This document shows, in pieces, positions 18,351-26,681 of a stretch of 49,942 nucleotides of DNA (its first letter is position 1; each line of letters starts with the position of its first letter). The notes beneath the pieces are model-generated. The model did not search any database, was not told where the DNA came from, and worked only from the letters and a program-made list of their open reading frames with translations. The DNA is from an uncultured Porphyromonadaceae bacterium. GTDB lineage: Bacteria > Bacteroidota > Bacteroidia > Bacteroidales > Muribaculaceae. The stretch covers positions 1 through 49,942 of the forward strand of contig CALDIF010000090.1 in assembly GCA_937901905.1 (NCBI GenBank), in the 5' to 3' direction. Both the position numbers and the translations under genes were made by a program.

Positions 18351-18977
18351 TCACTTGGACAGTGAGGACTCGAACGGAGTGCGACCCTCGATTGAACGGC
18401 TCAAAGTGAGATCGTCGGTGTACTCCAACCCGCTACCCACGCTAACGCCACGCGCCAACACAGTGACCGAGACCTCGGCGACAGGCGACAACTTGCGATA
18501 GAGGTAAAAACCGGTTGTGTCACCCTCCATGGTCGCGCTTAAGGCAAGAATAACCTCACTCACGCCACCGTCTCGAACACGCGACACAAGGCTCTCTATC
18601 TCAAGGTCTTGCGGGCCGATGCCGTCCATGGGCGAAATCAATCCGCCCAACACGTGATAAACACCGCGATAACGCCCCGTGCGCTCCACAATCATCACGT
18701 CCTTGACGTTTTCCACAACCATCACCGTGCTGTGGTCGCGGCGAGGATTGGAACAGATAGGGCATACCTCACTCTCACTGATGTTGTGACACTCCCGACA
18801 ATAACCTATCTCGCTGCGCAGTCGTGTCAACGCGCCGGCAAAGTCGGCAACCTCTTTCTCGGGACGCTTGAGCAGGTATAACACGAGTCTGAGGGCTGTT
18901 TTGCGCCCTATACCCGGCAATGTGGCAAACCCGTTTACCGCATTCTCCAATAATCGCGACTCAAATTCTTGTTCCAT
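18351..18977 (-). CDS. recR: Recombination mediator RecR
   Basis: 208 residues. It works with RecO (and RecF) to load RecA at single-strand gaps. A helix-hairpin-helix (NGFATLPGIGRKTALRLVLYLL), a Cys4 zinc finger (CRECHNISESEVCPIC) and a Toprim domain (STVMVVENVKDVMIVERTG) appear in the usual order, and the length is typical. A TACCTTTG element ends 5 bp before the ATG. Confidence 0.96.
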   Translation of the reverse strand: MEQEFESRLLENAVNGFATLPGIGRKTALRLVLYLLKRPEKEVADFAGALTRLRSEIGYCRECHNISESEVCPICSNPRRDHSTVMVVENVKDVMIVERTGRYRGVYHVLGGLISPMDGIGPQDLEIESLVSRVRDGGVSEVILALSATMEGDTTGFYLYRKLSPVAEVSVTVLARGVSVGSGLEYTDDLTLSRSIEGRTPFESSLSK

Positions 18978-18982
18978 GAGTG

Positions 18983-18990
18983 CAAAGGTA
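18983..18990 (-). promoter_or_regulatory. Putative -7 element of the recR promoter
   Basis: On the minus strand TACCTTTG (TAnnTTTG) lies 5 bp upstream of the recR ATG. No clear TTTG is seen at the expected -33 spacing, so the call rests on the -7 box alone. If used, the transcript would be nearly leaderless. Confidence 0.5.
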
Positions 18991-19142
18991 CAAAATTAAA
19001 TCGGAAAATAGAGTAATCGGTCACGATTGAGATTAATCGGCAAAATCAAGCCGTTCCAACCGAGCCGGCGATGATGAGTTGTCTACACACAATAATAGGC
19101 AATTCACCTCGTTTTAAATAGTGATAAATAGAAGAGATTTAG

Positions 19143-20582
19143 ATGAAAATCACATTCCTTGTACCGCCGGTGCTTGATGGCAGTCGGCAGCCTGCCGAAC
19201 GCACGGCGGGTTGCACTCGTGTTGTCTATCTTGCCCCCAACATATATGAACTGACGGTTGCCGCCGTGCTCGAGCGCGACACCGCTCACACGGTGTGCTA
19301 TCACGACTCGGTTTACAACAACGGGAGTCGCGAGGAGTTTATCGCCTTTCTCGCCGGTGACGACAGCGACATTTACTGCATTTGGACTGTCAATCTATCG
19401 ATCGAAAACGACTTGATGGCGTTAGCGATGATACACGAGGCACGCAGTGATGCTCGAGTTATCATGATGGGTCCCGGCCCCACTTATTTTACCGACAAGT
19501 GTCTCATAGACGAACGCGACATTGTAGTCAGGGGAGAACCCGAAGCCACAGTGCTTGACGTGGTGAATGCCATCGCCGCCGGCGATGATTGGAAACACGT
19601 CACGGGCACATCGGTGCTCATTGACGGCAAGACGGTTAACAACGGTTTCCGCCCCCTCATTACCGACCTCGACGCGCTGCCCATGCCGGCAAGGCATCTC
19701 ATCAAAGGGCAAGAGTATCACAATCCCAAACTCAAACGCAGCCCCTACACCACGATGGTCACGAGCCGTAACTGCCCGTATCATTGCATCTACTGTGTGC
19801 CCAGTTCGCTCACTTTTGCCCGCGAAATCGAGAACCGCAAGCACACCGGCGGTCGCAAACCGCGCATCTCGTTCCGCTCGGTTGAGAGCGTGGCTGCCGA
19901 GGTCGAGTCACTCGCAGCCGAGGGTTACCGCGCAATAGGCTTCATGGACGACAATTTCATCTGGGACGAGCAACGCACTCGCGGAATATGCGAGGTCATG
20001 AAACGCCACGGCATCGTTTGGGGGTGCCAAGCACGTGTCGATGCCATCACCGAGCCTATAGCGCGCTTGCTCGGCGAGAGTGGTTGCTTGTATGTTGACC
20101 TCGGAGTCGAGTCGTTTGATGACCGCATACTCGAATATGTCAAAAAAGGCATTACCGTTGCCGACATTTATCGCGCGGTGAACCTGTTGAAACAATACAA
20201 AGTGCCGGTGAAATTAAACATCTTGATAGGTTGCAGCCCACTTGAAACACGCGACACCGTCAAGCACACGCTCGCCGAAGCCAAGAAACTCAAGGTTGAC
20301 CAAGTGATGTTCAACATCGTTTCTCCGTTCCCGGGCACCGAGTACTACGACCAAGCGATTGCCAATGGCTGGATTGACCGCTATGTACCCACCGATGTAC
20401 AACGCGAGTCAATACTCAATCTGCCCCACTTGTCAAGCAAGGAAATGGAACAACTGCTATTCCGCAACAATGTGAGTTATTTCTTGTCGTGGCACTTCAT
20501 CAGCACCCAGTTAGGGCGTTTTTCCAGTTGGAGTGAGTTCAAGTACGCGTTCAAGGCACTGAAAGTCAAACTATTCGGATGA
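19143..20582 (+). CDS. B12-binding-domain radical SAM protein
   Basis: 479 residues. The N-terminal part (about 1-170) looks like a cobalamin-binding Rossmann domain (DIYCIWTVNLSIENDLMALAM..., RVIMMGPGPTYFTDKCL) without the DxHxxG His loop, as in many radical SAM relatives. The radical SAM core (about 195-400) has the CxxxCxxC cluster motif in SRNCPYHCIYC. Such enzymes do radical methylation or C-C bond chemistry on unactivated carbons, with an [4Fe-4S] cluster and SAM. Its stop overlaps the next glycosyltransferase start (ATGA), so a glycan or lipid-linked substrate is a reasonable inference, not a proof. Confidence 0.82.
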   Translation: MKITFLVPPVLDGSRQPAERTAGCTRVVYLAPNIYELTVAAVLERDTAHTVCYHDSVYNNGSREEFIAFLAGDDSDIYCIWTVNLSIENDLMALAMIHEARSDARVIMMGPGPTYFTDKCLIDERDIVVRGEPEATVLDVVNAIAAGDDWKHVTGTSVLIDGKTVNNGFRPLITDLDALPMPARHLIKGQEYHNPKLKRSPYTTMVTSRNCPYHCIYCVPSSLTFAREIENRKHTGGRKPRISFRSVESVAAEVESLAAEGYRAIGFMDDNFIWDEQRTRGICEVMKRHGIVWGCQARVDAITEPIARLLGESGCLYVDLGVESFDDRILEYVKKGITVADIYRAVNLLKQYKVPVKLNILIGCSPLETRDTVKHTLAEAKKLKVDQVMFNIVSPFPGTEYYDQAIANGWIDRYVPTDVQRESILNLPHLSSKEMEQLLFRNNVSYFLSWHFISTQLGRFSSWSEFKYAFKALKVKLFG

Positions 20583-21328
20583 AACTGTCGATAGTCATAC
20601 TCACTTGTAACCAACGAGAACTCACCCGACAATGCCTCATGTCGCTGGGCGACGTGAGGCAACGCGACGACGTTGAAGTGATTGTGATTGACAACAACTC
20701 GGGCGACGACACGGTGCCGATGCTCGAAGCCGAGTTCCCCGAGGTGCATGTCATTGTCAATGACAGCAATCGTGGCGTTGCACCGGCACGCAATCAAGGG
20801 CTCGAGCAAGCCACGGGCGAACTTGTAATGCTGTTGGACAACGACACGATAGCCTCGGTCGAGGCTGTTGACGCTCTCGTTGCTTACATGGACACCCACC
20901 CCGATGTGGGGCTTGCCGGTTGCCGCCTCGTTGATGCCTACGGCAACACCCAAGACAGCGCCAAGCCATATCCCGGAATACGCTCAAAAATTCGCAATGT
21001 GTTGGGATTAAAGCCGTTGCAGACGCGACTCGCCGTTGACAACGATGGTGCCACCGAGCCCGAATACGTCATCGGAGCATGCCAAGTCATGCGCCACACC
21101 ACTATCGAGCGAGTCGGTTTGCTTGATGAGGCGATATTCTACGGTCCCGAAGATGCCGACTACTGCCTGCGAGTGCGTGCTGCCGGCATGCGAGTCAAGT
21201 ATCTCCCGTGGATCAGCATCACTCACCTGTGGCAACGAGCCACTACCCACAACCTGTTATCACCGCTGGCACGACGACACATTGCCGGCCTGTGGCATCT
21301 CTATCGCAAGCACCGGCGATGGCTATAG
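20579..21328 (+). CDS. Glycosyltransferase family 2 (rhamnosyl/galactofuranosyl-type)
   Basis: 249 residues. GT-A fold starting MKLSIVILTCNQRELTRQCL, with the nucleotide-binding VIDNNSGDDT and the metal-binding LLDNDT (D-x-D type). The later segment VGLLDEAIFYGPEDADYCLRVRAAG is typical of the WcaE/RfbN-like group. It is translationally coupled to the radical SAM gene and followed 72 bp later by the MBOAT gene. Its likely role is extension of a surface glycan; donor and acceptor are unknown. Confidence 0.87.
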   Translation: MKLSIVILTCNQRELTRQCLMSLGDVRQRDDVEVIVIDNNSGDDTVPMLEAEFPEVHVIVNDSNRGVAPARNQGLEQATGELVMLLDNDTIASVEAVDALVAYMDTHPDVGLAGCRLVDAYGNTQDSAKPYPGIRSKIRNVLGLKPLQTRLAVDNDGATEPEYVIGACQVMRHTTIERVGLLDEAIFYGPEDADYCLRVRAAGMRVKYLPWISITHLWQRATTHNLLSPLARRHIAGLWHLYRKHRRWL

Positions 21329-21400
21329 TTTTCATGAATCGCAATTGTCATATACGCAACCTCAATGTCTCCCAGGCGACCAACTTGACAACCTAAAATA

Positions 21401-22846
21401 ATGCTGTTTAACTCGCTTTCTTTCATGTTGTTTCTGCCGATAGTGTTTTTCCTCTATTGGCAGACGGTCAAGAACCGACAGTCACGCAACGCGCTGATTG
21501 TAGCGGCGAGTTATGTATTCTACGGCATGTGGGATTGGCGTTTTCTCGGCTTGTTGATTATCACCACGTTGTGCAGTTATTATGCCGGAACAATAATCGG
21601 GCACAGCGTCCACAGTCGCACACGTCGCGCAACGCTATGGGCAAGCATCGCTATCAACTTGGGCATATTAGCAGTGTTCAAGTATTTCAACTTTTTTGCC
21701 GACAACATGAGCGAGTTACTCTCGCTCGTGGGGTATCACCCGGGGTGGGTCTCCCTTAACCTCGTGCTGCCGGTGGGCATCTCGTTTTACACTTTCCAAG
21801 CGATAGGCTACACCGTTGATGTGTATAATCATCGCATCAAGGCAACCCACGACATGCCGGCATACTTCGCGTTCGTGAGTTTCTTTCCGCAGTTGGTAGC
21901 CGGTCCCATCGAGCGTGCGGGTGACTTGTTGCCACAGTTTGAGCGCCAACGGAGCTTTGACTACGCCGGCGCGGTCGACGGAATGCGCCAAATGCTATGG
22001 GGCTTTTTCAAGAAAATGGTTGTCGCCGACAACTGCGCTGTCGTGGTTAATCAAGCGTGGGCACGTCATGACGACTCATCGGGCATCATGCTTGCGATTG
22101 CAGCGGTGATGTTTGCATTCCAGATTTACGGTGATTTCTCGGGATACAGTGACATCGCTGTCGGGTGTGCGCGACTGTTCGGAGTACGCCTCAGCCAAAA
22201 CTTCAACTTTCCCTATTTCTCTCCCAACATCAGGGAATTCTGGAGACGTTGGCACATCTCACTGATGCGTTGGTTTACAACCTATGTGTATATCCCCATG
22301 GGGGGTAGTCGCGTGTCACAAGTCGCCACATTGCGCAACATCATGATAGTATTCACCCTGAGCGGGTTGTGGCACGGAGCGAACTGGACTTACGTGTTAT
22401 GGGGAATGTACCACGGCATCTTGGTCATCATGTTCCGCCTTGTCAGTCCGACAATAAAAGCCACGGGACGATTATGGCGCGCTGTCGCAATCACGTTGAC
22501 CTTCGTGTCGGTCACGGCAGGCTTGGTCATCTTTCGTGCTCCGTCACCGGGCGATGCGCTGTCGTTCCTGTCGGGTATTTTCACACAACCGTGGGCGGAT
22601 AGTGAGCTCGTGCGAGCAAGCGCGTTGACACTCGCGCTCACCGTGAGTGTGGTGGCAATTACACTCATGATGACCTGCGAGTGGTATGCCATGAAACGCG
22701 ATGCCGACCACGCGCTGCAAGTCAACGCCGGCACTGCATGTGTGTGGAACCGAACTTGGCTCAGAAGATTGACCTATGTTGCAATCGCAATGGCATGTTG
22801 CCTGTTGGCCGGGTCTCAGGCACAGTTTATTTACTTCCAGTTTTGA
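21401..22846 (+). CDS. MBOAT family O-acyltransferase (AlgI/DltB-like)
   Basis: 481 residues with about ten membrane segments. Hallmarks are LVAGPIERAGDLLPQF, FWRRWHISLMRWFTTYVYIPMGGSR and the catalytic His in GLWHGANWTYVLWGMYHG. The family transfers an acyl group (usually acetyl) across or within the membrane to an exported glycan. The next gene encodes a membrane-anchored SGNH-like protein, the usual partner that completes transfer outside the membrane, so the pair probably O-acylates a surface polysaccharide. Confidence 0.92.
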   Translation: MLFNSLSFMLFLPIVFFLYWQTVKNRQSRNALIVAASYVFYGMWDWRFLGLLIITTLCSYYAGTIIGHSVHSRTRRATLWASIAINLGILAVFKYFNFFADNMSELLSLVGYHPGWVSLNLVLPVGISFYTFQAIGYTVDVYNHRIKATHDMPAYFAFVSFFPQLVAGPIERAGDLLPQFERQRSFDYAGAVDGMRQMLWGFFKKMVVADNCAVVVNQAWARHDDSSGIMLAIAAVMFAFQIYGDFSGYSDIAVGCARLFGVRLSQNFNFPYFSPNIREFWRRWHISLMRWFTTYVYIPMGGSRVSQVATLRNIMIVFTLSGLWHGANWTYVLWGMYHGILVIMFRLVSPTIKATGRLWRAVAITLTFVSVTAGLVIFRAPSPGDALSFLSGIFTQPWADSELVRASALTLALTVSVVAITLMMTCEWYAMKRDADHALQVNAGTACVWNRTWLRRLTYVAIAMACCLLAGSQAQFIYFQF

Positions 22847-22851
22847 ACACC

Positions 22852-23796
22852 ATGAAACAATTTGTGACAAAACTGACTTTGTTCATCGTGGTAGTGGCGA
22901 TTATCAACGCTATACTGCTCTTGATGGTGCCGGCTGACAGCAACAGTTACTACGCTGCCTACACCGACAAGATGTCACTGTTGGAGCGCACCCCATCGCC
23001 ACGCGTGGTCATCATGGCAGGTAGCAGCAGTGCCTTCGGCGTGGACTCGAAGCGGTTGAGCGACACGCTTGGTATGCCGGTAGTCAACCTTGGAGTACAC
23101 GGCGGTATAGGCATACGCTTCCCGATGACGCAATACATGGCGCAAATGCAACGCGGCGACATACTCGTTTTGTCACCCGAATATTGCAACTACTACGGTC
23201 TCGCCGACGGCGAAGCCGAGACGATGCCCCACTTCATCGCCACCAACGGGTTGTCCTTGTTAAAAGACATGAACCTCACGCAGTTAACACATGTGATTGC
23301 CGGCTTGCCCAAATTGGAGCGCGCCAACCTTGCCCGACTGCTGCGTTACCTTGTGGGTGGGTCACTCGAAACCGAGCCCACCGGCGAGGGATTTACCTAT
23401 TGTCGCAGCGGATTTGACTCACTGGGCGATGAGGTCAGTCATCGCTCAATGCCGCGCCAAACGGCACAACCCGTCAACCCCGGGGTAAAAACCCTTGACA
23501 CCGGGTTTGTCGATTGGCTCGCCGATGCCGTTGACACGTGCCGTAATCATGGAGTTACCGTACTGATGATACCGCCGGTGTGTCCTGAGGGGCATTTCAA
23601 CCTCTCCTATGGTGAAGATATAAACCATGCCGTGGAGAGTGCCGGCATTGCCTACATCGTGTCGCCACAGTCCATGACGGTGGACGACAGTTGCTCTTTT
23701 AACGGCGGTTATCATGTCACGATGACAGGCATCAATTTTTACACCGACCGTCTCATCACTTTAATACAACCTTTTCTCAATAATTCAAGTTTTTAA
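22852..23796 (+). CDS. Membrane-anchored SGNH-like hydrolase/acyltransferase partner
   Basis: 314 residues from the ATG at 22852 (MKQFVTKLTLFIVVVAII); the open frame extending further upstream lies inside the MBOAT gene. One N-terminal membrane segment is followed by an extracytoplasmic domain with a block-I-like motif VVIMAGSSSAFGV (Ser nucleophile candidate) and a C-terminal YHVTMTG in the position where this fold keeps its His. It starts 5 bp after the MBOAT stop. By analogy with AlgJ/AlgX and DltD partners it would receive an acyl group from the MBOAT protein and place it on a glycan; this is inference. Confidence 0.7.
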   Translation: MKQFVTKLTLFIVVVAIINAILLLMVPADSNSYYAAYTDKMSLLERTPSPRVVIMAGSSSAFGVDSKRLSDTLGMPVVNLGVHGGIGIRFPMTQYMAQMQRGDILVLSPEYCNYYGLADGEAETMPHFIATNGLSLLKDMNLTQLTHVIAGLPKLERANLARLLRYLVGGSLETEPTGEGFTYCRSGFDSLGDEVSHRSMPRQTAQPVNPGVKTLDTGFVDWLADAVDTCRNHGVTVLMIPPVCPEGHFNLSYGEDINHAVESAGIAYIVSPQSMTVDDSCSFNGGYHVTMTGINFYTDRLITLIQPFLNNSSF

Positions 23797-23837
23797 TGCA
23801 CCAGACCATTGGAAACTTGAGTAAAGAATTTCGCAAT

Positions 23838-24791
23838 ATGCCTAAAGTATCAGTCATTGTACCTGTCTACAAAACCATGGCAACGTTACCGCGCACCCTT
23901 GACAGTCTGCTGCGACAAACGCTGACCGACTTTGAGGTCATCATCGTTGATGACGGCACTCCCGATAAAGCCGGTATTATAGCCGACGAGTATGCGGCTC
24001 GCGACCCTCGCTTTAAGGTATTTCATCAAGAGAACCGGGGCTTGGCAGAGGCTCGCAAAAGTGGGCAGAGGCTCGCCACCGGTGATTACCACATGCATCT
24101 TGACAGTGATGACACGCTCACCGACGATGCTTTGGAGGTGATGTATAACTTCTCCATACAACAAGAGACAGACTTGCTGTTCCCCGGCTTCAATCGTGTC
24201 ATGCCCGACAGGACGACACCTATTGCGCCCTATCACAGCGACATTATCTTCAATAGCCGCCAAGCGATAGAGCGCATGCTTGACCAGAGTTTCGAGTATT
24301 ACGGGGGCATGTGTTTCAGCCACCGGCGATTGTGGCAAGACCTCGACGCGATGTTTCCGCCGGCTGATGTCCGCCTGCCCAGTGAAGACATTATCACTAA
24401 CTTCAGGCTTGCCTTATTAGCGTCGCGCATTGGTGCTATCCCGCACCCGGTGTATAACTATTACTATAACCCCAATTCACTGACCGCATTGGGAACGTTC
24501 TACACACAAGACCTCATTCACGCTTTTTTTGACGAGTTGGAACAGACTCTCGCTACGGCAGGGCTATCGGACGACCTGACACTCGCTTTGGACGAAATGA
24601 AGTTACATTATGTGGGCTTTTACGTCAAGGATGTCGACACGAGCGACCCGTGGGTTGCGCACCTTCGTGCCATTCCCAAGAGCAAATTGCGACTCAAGTA
24701 CAAGGTGTTGCAATCACTGTTATGGAATAACACACTGCGTCGCACGCTTATTGCAGCCAACCGATACTTCAAGCGCATACTGAAAAAGTAA
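23838..24791 (+). CDS. Glycosyltransferase family 2
   Basis: About 317 residues from the ATG at 23838 (MPKVSVIVPVYKTMATL). An upstream ATG at 23796 overlaps the previous stop by one base and would add 14 residues; coupling could favour it, but family alignment favours the later start. Motifs are VIIVDDGTPD and HLDSDDTLT (DxD). The C terminus is basic (FKRILKK), suggesting membrane association. It is the last gene of the surface-glycan run. Confidence 0.86.
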   Translation: MPKVSVIVPVYKTMATLPRTLDSLLRQTLTDFEVIIVDDGTPDKAGIIADEYAARDPRFKVFHQENRGLAEARKSGQRLATGDYHMHLDSDDTLTDDALEVMYNFSIQQETDLLFPGFNRVMPDRTTPIAPYHSDIIFNSRQAIERMLDQSFEYYGGMCFSHRRLWQDLDAMFPPADVRLPSEDIITNFRLALLASRIGAIPHPVYNYYYNPNSLTALGTFYTQDLIHAFFDELEQTLATAGLSDDLTLALDEMKLHYVGFYVKDVDTSDPWVAHLRAIPKSKLRLKYKVLQSLLWNNTLRRTLIAANRYFKRILKK

Positions 24792-24809
24792 ACTACTCAA
24801 ACCCTTATT

Positions 24810-25157
24810 ATGCAAGATTGGAAAGATTTATTGGGAGCGACATTCGGCATCACCCCCGACAGTCCCGAACAACAAGCCCTCGAAACAAACGCTGCCCCCC
24901 CTCGCGGTGACGCACTCACCCTGCAGGGGCGACGCCCCGTACACATCGTGTACGAGCGCAAAGGACGAGGCGGAAAACAAGCCACTATACTCACCGACTT
25001 TGTCGCCGATGATAACACCCTGCGAGAATTGGCGACTACGCTCAAGCACACGCTCGGTGTGGGAGGCAGTACTCGCGGAGGCGAAATTTTGCTGCAAGGC
25101 GATGTGCGCGAGCGAGTGCGCGACCTGCTTGCCGGCATGGGGTTCAACGTGAGGTAA
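24810..25157 (+). CDS. yciH: SUI1/eIF1-family translation factor (YciH)
   Basis: 115 residues. The C-terminal two-thirds is the SUI1 fold: KGRGGKQATILTDFV, then LKHTLGVGGSTRGGEILLQGD and the terminal LLAGMGFNVR, all diagnostic. Bacterial homologues affect start-codon fidelity on the 30S subunit, though their role is not essential. It follows the glycan cluster 18 bp after its last gene but is unlikely to be functionally related. Confidence 0.92.
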   Translation: MQDWKDLLGATFGITPDSPEQQALETNAAPPRGDALTLQGRRPVHIVYERKGRGGKQATILTDFVADDNTLRELATTLKHTLGVGGSTRGGEILLQGDVRERVRDLLAGMGFNVR

Positions 25158-25204
25158 TTATTAAATACTCAAGTTTCTAAAGTTCTAAAACTTTATAAAC
25201 TTGA

Positions 25205-25300
25205 AGTTTAGAGGTAAGAGTTTAGTGTTTAGAGAGAAAAAATTGTTCTGAATTTTCAAGATTTCACACAGATTAGCCCCTAAACTCTAACCTCTAAACT
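25205..25300. terminator. Large AT-rich inverted repeat after yciH
   Basis: Arms at 25205-25225 and 25280-25300 are complementary over 21 positions with one mismatch (core GTTTAGAGG/CCTCTAAAC), with a loop of 54 bases. Around it are further short self-similar AAGTTT/AAACTT pieces. It sits between the yciH stop and the end of a converging gene fragment, as expected of a bidirectional terminator or a dispersed palindrome. It is the last clearly Bacteroidales intergenic sequence before the join. Confidence 0.5.
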
Positions 25301-25353
25301 CTGACCTGTGAGCAAGTTAAAACTTGCGAAACTTGAATTAAATGTTGAAATCG

Positions 25354-25447
25354 CTACGACTTGGAGGAGCAACCACCACCCGGCAGGCGGACACGTAGTG
25401 ACTGCACGCACTCTACATCAAATTCCACGCCGCCACGTGCGGTGAGT
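25354..25447 (-). pseudogene. C-terminal fragment of an unidentified Bacteroidales gene, cut at the junction
   Basis: The minus strand reads about 31 sense codons ending in SLRVRLPGGGCSSKS and a TAG at 25356-25354, in a different frame from the permease sequence to its right. Its codon use (CGT, CGC, CTA, GTG) matches the left half. The frame is lost at about 25,447, where permease sequence starts. I do not recognise the family. I read it as the true end of a gene converging on yciH whose upstream part has been replaced. Confidence 0.4.
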
Positions 25448-26681
25448 CAGGCAGTGAGGTCGCGTTTGCCCAGAATATGGCCAGATAGGTGAGTGCCAGA
25501 AACCAGGCCGTCAGGAAACCGTAGTCATATCCGAAGGTCTCCTTCGTGAAGGCATACACTCCGCCCGCGTCCGGGTAGCAGTTCATCATATAGTGATAAT
25601 TCCGGGAGATGACCAGCATGCAGACCGCGCCGATCAACAGGCCCAGCACCACGCCAATGACCCCTCCAAAGATCGACAGAAGGAACGACTCGATGAGAAA
25701 CTGCACCTGAATCTGCCAGGGCATGGCGCCAAGAGCCTTTTTGAGCCCTATCTCTGTCGTTCTCTCCGTCACTGTGGTCAGCATCATGTTCATGATACCG
25801 ATTCCCCCCACTAGCAGGGCGATGGAAGCGATTCCGGCCAGCAGGGTGCTCATCATGGAAGTCATGGTGTTCATCGTTTCTTCCACCGTTTCCATGGAGG
25901 CGATGGTGTAGCAGTCTTCTTCGTAATCAAAAATCCCGTCCATGGCGGCTTCGATTTCCTGCTGGGCTTCCGCGGAGTCCGCGCCATCGACCAGATAGAC
26001 CGTAAAAGAATTGACATCGTTGGAGTTGTTTACCTTCAGCGCCGTGGTGTAGGGAATCATCACCGCGGGCGAACCGCTGAAGATGGAAGCGATGCCCCCG
26101 CCGCTGTCCTCCTCGTACCGCCCGACGATAGTGAAAGGCAGGCCGGAAATCAACAGCGTTTCCCCGATGGGATTGACCCCCAGGAAAAAGGTATCCACGA
26201 TCTCCTGGCTGATGACGCAGACATAGGAGTGATTGTCATCATCGATAAAGTTCAGCGATCGGCCCTGCAGGATCATCTCATCATTGATCTGGAAATAGTA
26301 CGCGTTTCGGCCTGAGACACTGATGCCCGTGTTGACTTCCTTTCCATAGGAAACCCGACCGTTCAGGCTGACGCTTGGCACAACGCCGTCCACATGCTCC
26401 AGGGCGGCAATGGTAGCCAGATTTTCGGGCGTCATGCCCGTTTTCAGGTCGCTGCCGGATACGGTGACCGTCAGCGTGCCCACGCCCATATTCATAAAGG
26501 AGGAAGCAATGGTGCCGGATACGCCGGACACGGTCGTAATCAGCGTGATGACCGCCATGACGCCGATCATGATGCCCAGCAGGGTCAGGAAAGAGCGTAC
26601 CTTGCTTCCCCAGATGTTATCCAGGGCCATAACTACGCTCTCCCGCAGCATCACGCTCCAGGATCTCAGTCGCTTCATCAT
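25413..26681 (-). CDS. MacB-type ABC efflux permease, C terminus replaced by foreign sequence
   Basis: An open frame of 422 codons. Residues 1 to about 345 are a MacB/FtsX-type permease: first membrane helix (FLTLLGIMIGVMAVITLIT), a large extracytoplasmic MacB_PCD domain, then LLVGGIGIMNMMLTTVTERTTEIGLKKALGA with the second helix and the start of the third (FLLSIFGGVIGVVLGLLIG). The last helix and the PARKAA-type end expected of the family are missing. Instead the frame runs without interruption into an amino-acid permease fragment and then out-of-frame Bacteroidales sequence. The start overlaps the ATPase stop by 4 bp. The intact gene would work with the ATPase and adaptor upstream; this version should not. 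Confidence 0.75.
   Translation of the reverse strand: MMKRLRSWSVMLRESVVMALDNIWGSKVRSFLTLLGIMIGVMAVITLITTVSGVSGTIASSFMNMGVGTLTVTVSGSDLKTGMTPENLATIAALEHVDGVVPSVSLNGRVSYGKEVNTGISVSGRNAYYFQINDEMILQGRSLNFIDDDNHSYVCVISQEIVDTFFLGVNPIGETLLISGLPFTIVGRYEEDSGGGIASIFSGSPAVMIPYTTALKVNNSNDVNSFTVYLVDGADSAEAQQEIEAAMDGIFDYEEDCYTIASMETVEETMNTMTSMMSTLLAGIASIALLVGGIGIMNMMLTTVTERTTEIGLKKALGAMPWQIQVQFLIESFLLSIFGGVIGVVLGLLIGAVCMLVISRNYHYMMNCYPDAGGVYAFTKETFGYDYGFLTAWFLALTYLAIFWANATSLPDSPHVAAWNLM
25448..25620 (-). pseudogene. Internal fragment of an APC-family amino-acid permease
   Basis: Read on the minus strand, this stretch encodes SRNYHYMMNCYPDAGGVYAF, then TKETFGYDYGFLTAW and FLALTYLAIFWANATSLP. The PDAGG-type loop followed by the TAWFLALTY helix is typical of the second and third transmembrane segments of APC-superfamily amino-acid transporters. 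It is in frame with the MacB permease to its right; the exact crossover lies between about 25,615 and 25,660 because both families are hydrophobic there. Both ends of the transporter are absent. Confidence 0.65.
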
